The position numbers were made by a program, and so were the translations under genes. A stretch of 7,186 nucleotides of DNA. Source: an uncultured Bacillota bacterium. GTDB lineage: Bacteria > Bacillota_I > Bacilli_A > RF39 > UBA660. Shown piece after piece: positions 5,485 through 7,186 of the stretch. The notes under the pieces are model-generated. The model was given only the letters and a program-made list of their open reading frames with translations, ran no database searches and was not told where the DNA came from. The stretch lies in contig CAMENK010000035.1 of the NCBI GenBank assembly GCA_945928335.1, positions 1 to 7,186 of the forward strand. Direction: 5' to 3'. The stretch's first letter is position 1, and the number at the start of each line of letters is the position of its first letter.

Positions 5485-6135
5485 ATGAAAAAAATAAGTT
5501 TTAAAAAATTATTTGTACCTTCTTTATATTTAGTGGCTGTATTGTCTGTCATTGGTTGTATTACATTAACTATTTCTGGAATAAGTAAATATTTAGATGA
5601 AAAGAAAGATTTTACATATAGTGTTAATGGTTTAATTGAAAATGATGTTCAAAAAGTACAAGGCGAAGAAACAACTAATACAATTTCTTCATCAATTATA
5701 AGGCCTTATAAATCCGATACAGTTAGTGTAGGCAGATATTTTTATGATTTTGAAGGAGAAGCAGTAAATCAGGAAAATGCTATAATATATTACCAAAACA
5801 CTTATATGCAAAATTCAGGAGTTGATTATATTAGTGACAATGTGTTTGATGTTATTAGTGTTTTGGATGGAAAAGTCAAAAGCGTTGAAACTGATGATAC
5901 TTTGGGCAATATAATAAAAGTGGAACATCAAAAAGATATATATACTATATACCAAGGTGTTGATAAAGTCAGTGTTAAAGAAGGGGATACTATAACTCAA
6001 GGACAAGTAATTGCAACAAGTGGTACTTCTGAGATAAATTCTAATTTTAAGACTTCTTTACATTTTGAAGTTTATTATAAAGGTTCTTTAATTGATCCAG
6101 AAAACTTTTATACATTGAATTTAAATGATTTATAA
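5485..6135 (+). CDS. spoIIQ: Stage II sporulation protein Q, degenerate LytM/M23 domain
   Basis: Forespore membrane protein that pairs with mother-cell SpoIIIAH across the engulfing membranes, forming the channel needed for sigma-G activity and assisting engulfment. It has 216 aa; AGGAG (5472-5476) lies eight bases before the ATG. Residues about 10-31 form one transmembrane helix, followed by a linker. The LytM/M23 fold runs from about 110 to 210 (SGVDY, LDGKVKSV, KEGDTITQGQVIATSG, LHFEVYYKGSLIDP). The zinc-binding HxxxD is NSGVD (N110, D114) and the HxH is SLH (S191, H193), so one zinc ligand and the catalytic His are missing. The domain is therefore probably structural, a parallel to B. subtilis SpoIIQ, which also lacks a zinc His. 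Linkage to spoIID, size and topology favour SpoIIQ over a generic M23 peptidase. No spoIIID follows. Confidence 0.88.
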   Translation: MKKISFKKLFVPSLYLVAVLSVIGCITLTISGISKYLDEKKDFTYSVNGLIENDVQKVQGEETTNTISSSIIRPYKSDTVSVGRYFYDFEGEAVNQENAIIYYQNTYMQNSGVDYISDNVFDVISVLDGKVKSVETDDTLGNIIKVEHQKDIYTIYQGVDKVSVKEGDTITQGQVIATSGTSEINSNFKTSLHFEVYYKGSLIDPENFYTLNLNDL

Positions 6136-6146
6136 TTAAATTAGTT

Positions 6147-6184
6147 ACTTTTTTAGCAAAAAATACTAAAAAAGTCTTTTTTTT
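6147..6184 (+). terminator. Rho-independent terminator after spoIIQ
   Basis: A perfect 10-bp stem ACTTTTTTAG (6147-6156) / CTAAAAAAGT (6166-6175) with a 9-nt A-rich loop, then one C and eight Ts (6177-6184). It closes the rpiB-spoIID-spoIIQ run and separates it from the regulator downstream. Confidence 0.85.
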
Positions 6185-6278
6185 GAAAAAAAATTTAAAA
6201 TTAATGTACATTTCTCTGTCTTTTATTTTAATTAAGTGTTATTATATAGTTAGTTTGTGTTTCTGAAGAGAGGGTTAT
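6185..6278 (+). other. Upstream region of the LytTR regulator with a TGTACA palindrome
   Basis: A/T-rich leader region holding a perfect 10-bp palindrome AATGTACATT (6203-6212) and -10-like strings at 6240-6248 (TATTATATA) without a recognisable -35. A purine-rich SD (GAGAGGG, 6268-6274) precedes the ATG at 6279. No clear pair of LytTR-type direct repeats was found. The palindrome could be an operator, but nothing here proves it. Confidence 0.3.
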
Positions 6279-6995
6279 ATGATAAAATTTGTTGTTGTTG
6301 AAGATAATAAACTTCAACTTAATGATATTAAATCTTTAATTATGAATTATATGCTAAATACAAATTATAAATTTGATATTCTTTCTTATGATAAGATTAG
6401 TGATAATATATTTAAAGATACAGAAGATACTTATCATAAATATATTTTCTTACTTGATTATCAACTACCAAATGGAACAGCAGTAGATATAGCTAGAAGA
6501 GTAAGAGAAAATGATTGGGTTAGTCCAATAGTAATATTTACTATTAATACTTCTATGGCTTTAAGTACATTTAAAGAAAGATTACAAATTTTAGATTATG
6601 TTATTAAGGATGAAAATTTGCAAAAGAACTTGTTAGAATTGTTCGATATATGCTTAGAACAATTAAATTATAAAGAAACTTTTAAAATAAATGTTTCTAA
6701 AATGAGTTATATTTTTGAATATGACAGAATTTTATATATTTATAAATGTAATAATGAAAGAAAAATTGAAGTTGTTACGGATCAAGGTAGTTTTAAGTTT
6801 TCTATGACTTTAGAAGAATTTATGACTTATTTGACAAATAACTTTGTTTATACTCATAAAGCTTGTATAGTAAATAAAAAGAGAGTAAAAGTTTTTGATT
6901 GGAAGGACAGTTGTTTTATTTTAGATACTGGTGAAAAAGTTTATATGCTTTCTAGATTGCGTAAGAAAGAGTTGATGGAATGTGCAAATTCTTAA
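6279..6995 (+). CDS. AgrA-type response regulator (receiver plus LytTR DNA-binding domain)
   Basis: Cytoplasmic transcription factor expected to be phosphorylated by a membrane sensor kinase and to bind promoter direct repeats through its LytTR domain. It has 238 aa, the length of S. aureus AgrA. The receiver spans residues 1-125, with acidic pair E8-D9, phospho-acceptor D60 in FLLDYQLPNGTAVDIARRVR, T88 and K110 (DYVIKDE). The LytTR domain spans about 135-238 (ILYIYKCNNERKIEVVTDQG; YTHKACIVNKKRVKVFD; SRLRKKEL). The receiver region from D60 to K110 is closer in pattern to AgrA than to LytR/VirR. The 3' end overlaps the next reading frame by 14 bases, a usual arrangement for a regulator-sensor pair. 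A strong terminator upstream makes it the likely first gene of a new transcription unit. Its targets are not visible here. Confidence 0.9.
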   Translation: MIKFVVVEDNKLQLNDIKSLIMNYMLNTNYKFDILSYDKISDNIFKDTEDTYHKYIFLLDYQLPNGTAVDIARRVRENDWVSPIVIFTINTSMALSTFKERLQILDYVIKDENLQKNLLELFDICLEQLNYKETFKINVSKMSYIFEYDRILYIYKCNNERKIEVVTDQGSFKFSMTLEEFMTYLTNNFVYTHKACIVNKKRVKVFDWKDSCFILDTGEKVYMLSRLRKKELMECANS

Positions 6996-7186
6996 TATAT
7001 TAGTTTGCTATTTGAGTATATTTTTTAATATTCTTGTTTTAGTTAAATGTTATTCGTTAGCAAATAATGAAAAAATAGTATTTAAAAAGAAGAATAATAT
7101 TTCAATTGTAATTATAACTACTTTAAATGTTTTATTAAATTATTATGTATATTCAAAATATAAAATTATTCTAATATTTTTAAGTA
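6982..7186 (+). CDS. N-terminal part of a membrane protein, probable AgrC-like sensor kinase, 3'-truncated
   Basis: An uninterrupted frame begins after a TGA at 6973-6975 and runs off the right edge. The GTG at 6982 gives MQILNILVCYLSIFFNILVL and 68 codons in all; the TTG at 7012 is an alternative start. The 14-base overlap with the response-regulator stop (6993-6995) suggests translational coupling. The visible part has a first hydrophobic segment at residues 2-22, a short basic loop (NNEKIVFKKKNN), a second hydrophobic segment at about 44-60 and the start of a third. This fits the multi-helix sensor domain of AgrC/GHKL-type kinases, but no histidine or ATPase motif lies within the window. 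An AgrB-like processing protein cannot be excluded. Confidence 0.6.
   Translation, partial: MQILNILVCYLSIFFNILVLVKCYSLANNEKIVFKKKNNISIVIITTLNVLLNYYVYSKYKIILIFLS

Noticed and set aside
6973..6981. Reading TGA as Trp to extend the right-edge frame upstream
   Set aside because: All Trp codons seen in the window are TGG and no coding frame contains TGA, so a Mollicute-type code is unsupported.
1..7186. CRISPR arrays, insertion sequences, tRNA or rRNA genes
   Set aside because: No spaced repeats, transposase motifs, terminal inverted repeats with duplications, cloverleaf or rRNA-like sequence were seen.

Overview
The window is a very AT-rich stretch of chromosome (G+C about a quarter by eye) from an endospore-forming member of the Bacillota. 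Three recognisable sporulation genes (spoVT, spoIID, spoIIQ) lie among housekeeping genes, and Shine-Dalgarno (SD) sites are strong and Bacillota-like. Every Trp codon checked is TGG, so nothing indicates a recoded TGA. All eight visible stop codons are TAA or TAG. The short intergenic gaps, family I pyrophosphatase and low G+C fit the AT-rich Bacilli or Clostridia lineages related to Mollicutes, but the sequence alone does not fix the class.

Layout. (1) Bases 1-2480 hold the 3' portion of mfd; the reading frame is open to the left edge, so the true start lies outside. (2) Bases 2484-2978, minus strand, hold a complete family I inorganic pyrophosphatase gene. It converges on mfd across a shared A/T hairpin terminator and has a near-consensus vegetative promoter. 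(3) Bases 3072-3575 hold spoVT. (4) Bases 3672-3869 hold rpmE (L31), with its own promoter, a structured leader and a terminator. (5) rpiB (3943-4494), spoIID (4529-5443) and spoIIQ (5485-6135) run in one direction and end at a strong hairpin terminator. (6) After a 143-bp gap, an AgrA-type LytTR response regulator (6279-6995) overlaps the first 68 codons of a membrane protein that runs off the right edge, probably its sensor kinase.

How they work together. SpoIID (mother-cell peptidoglycan hydrolase) and SpoIIQ (forespore half of the Q-AH channel) both act during engulfment. SpoVT tunes late forespore transcription. The SpoIIQ peptidase domain has lost two key histidines and looks non-catalytic. 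Mfd, Ppa, L31 and RpiB are housekeeping. The right-edge two-component pair is probably part of a peptide-sensing (agr-like) locus that continues outside the window.

No wholly new system is visible. The best leads are an apparently uniform, very short promoter-to-SD spacing, a shared GTATA-N17-CANANTA element before the two forespore genes, the catalytically degenerate SpoIIQ, an RpiB with a basic tail and altered loop, and the truncated agr-like locus.
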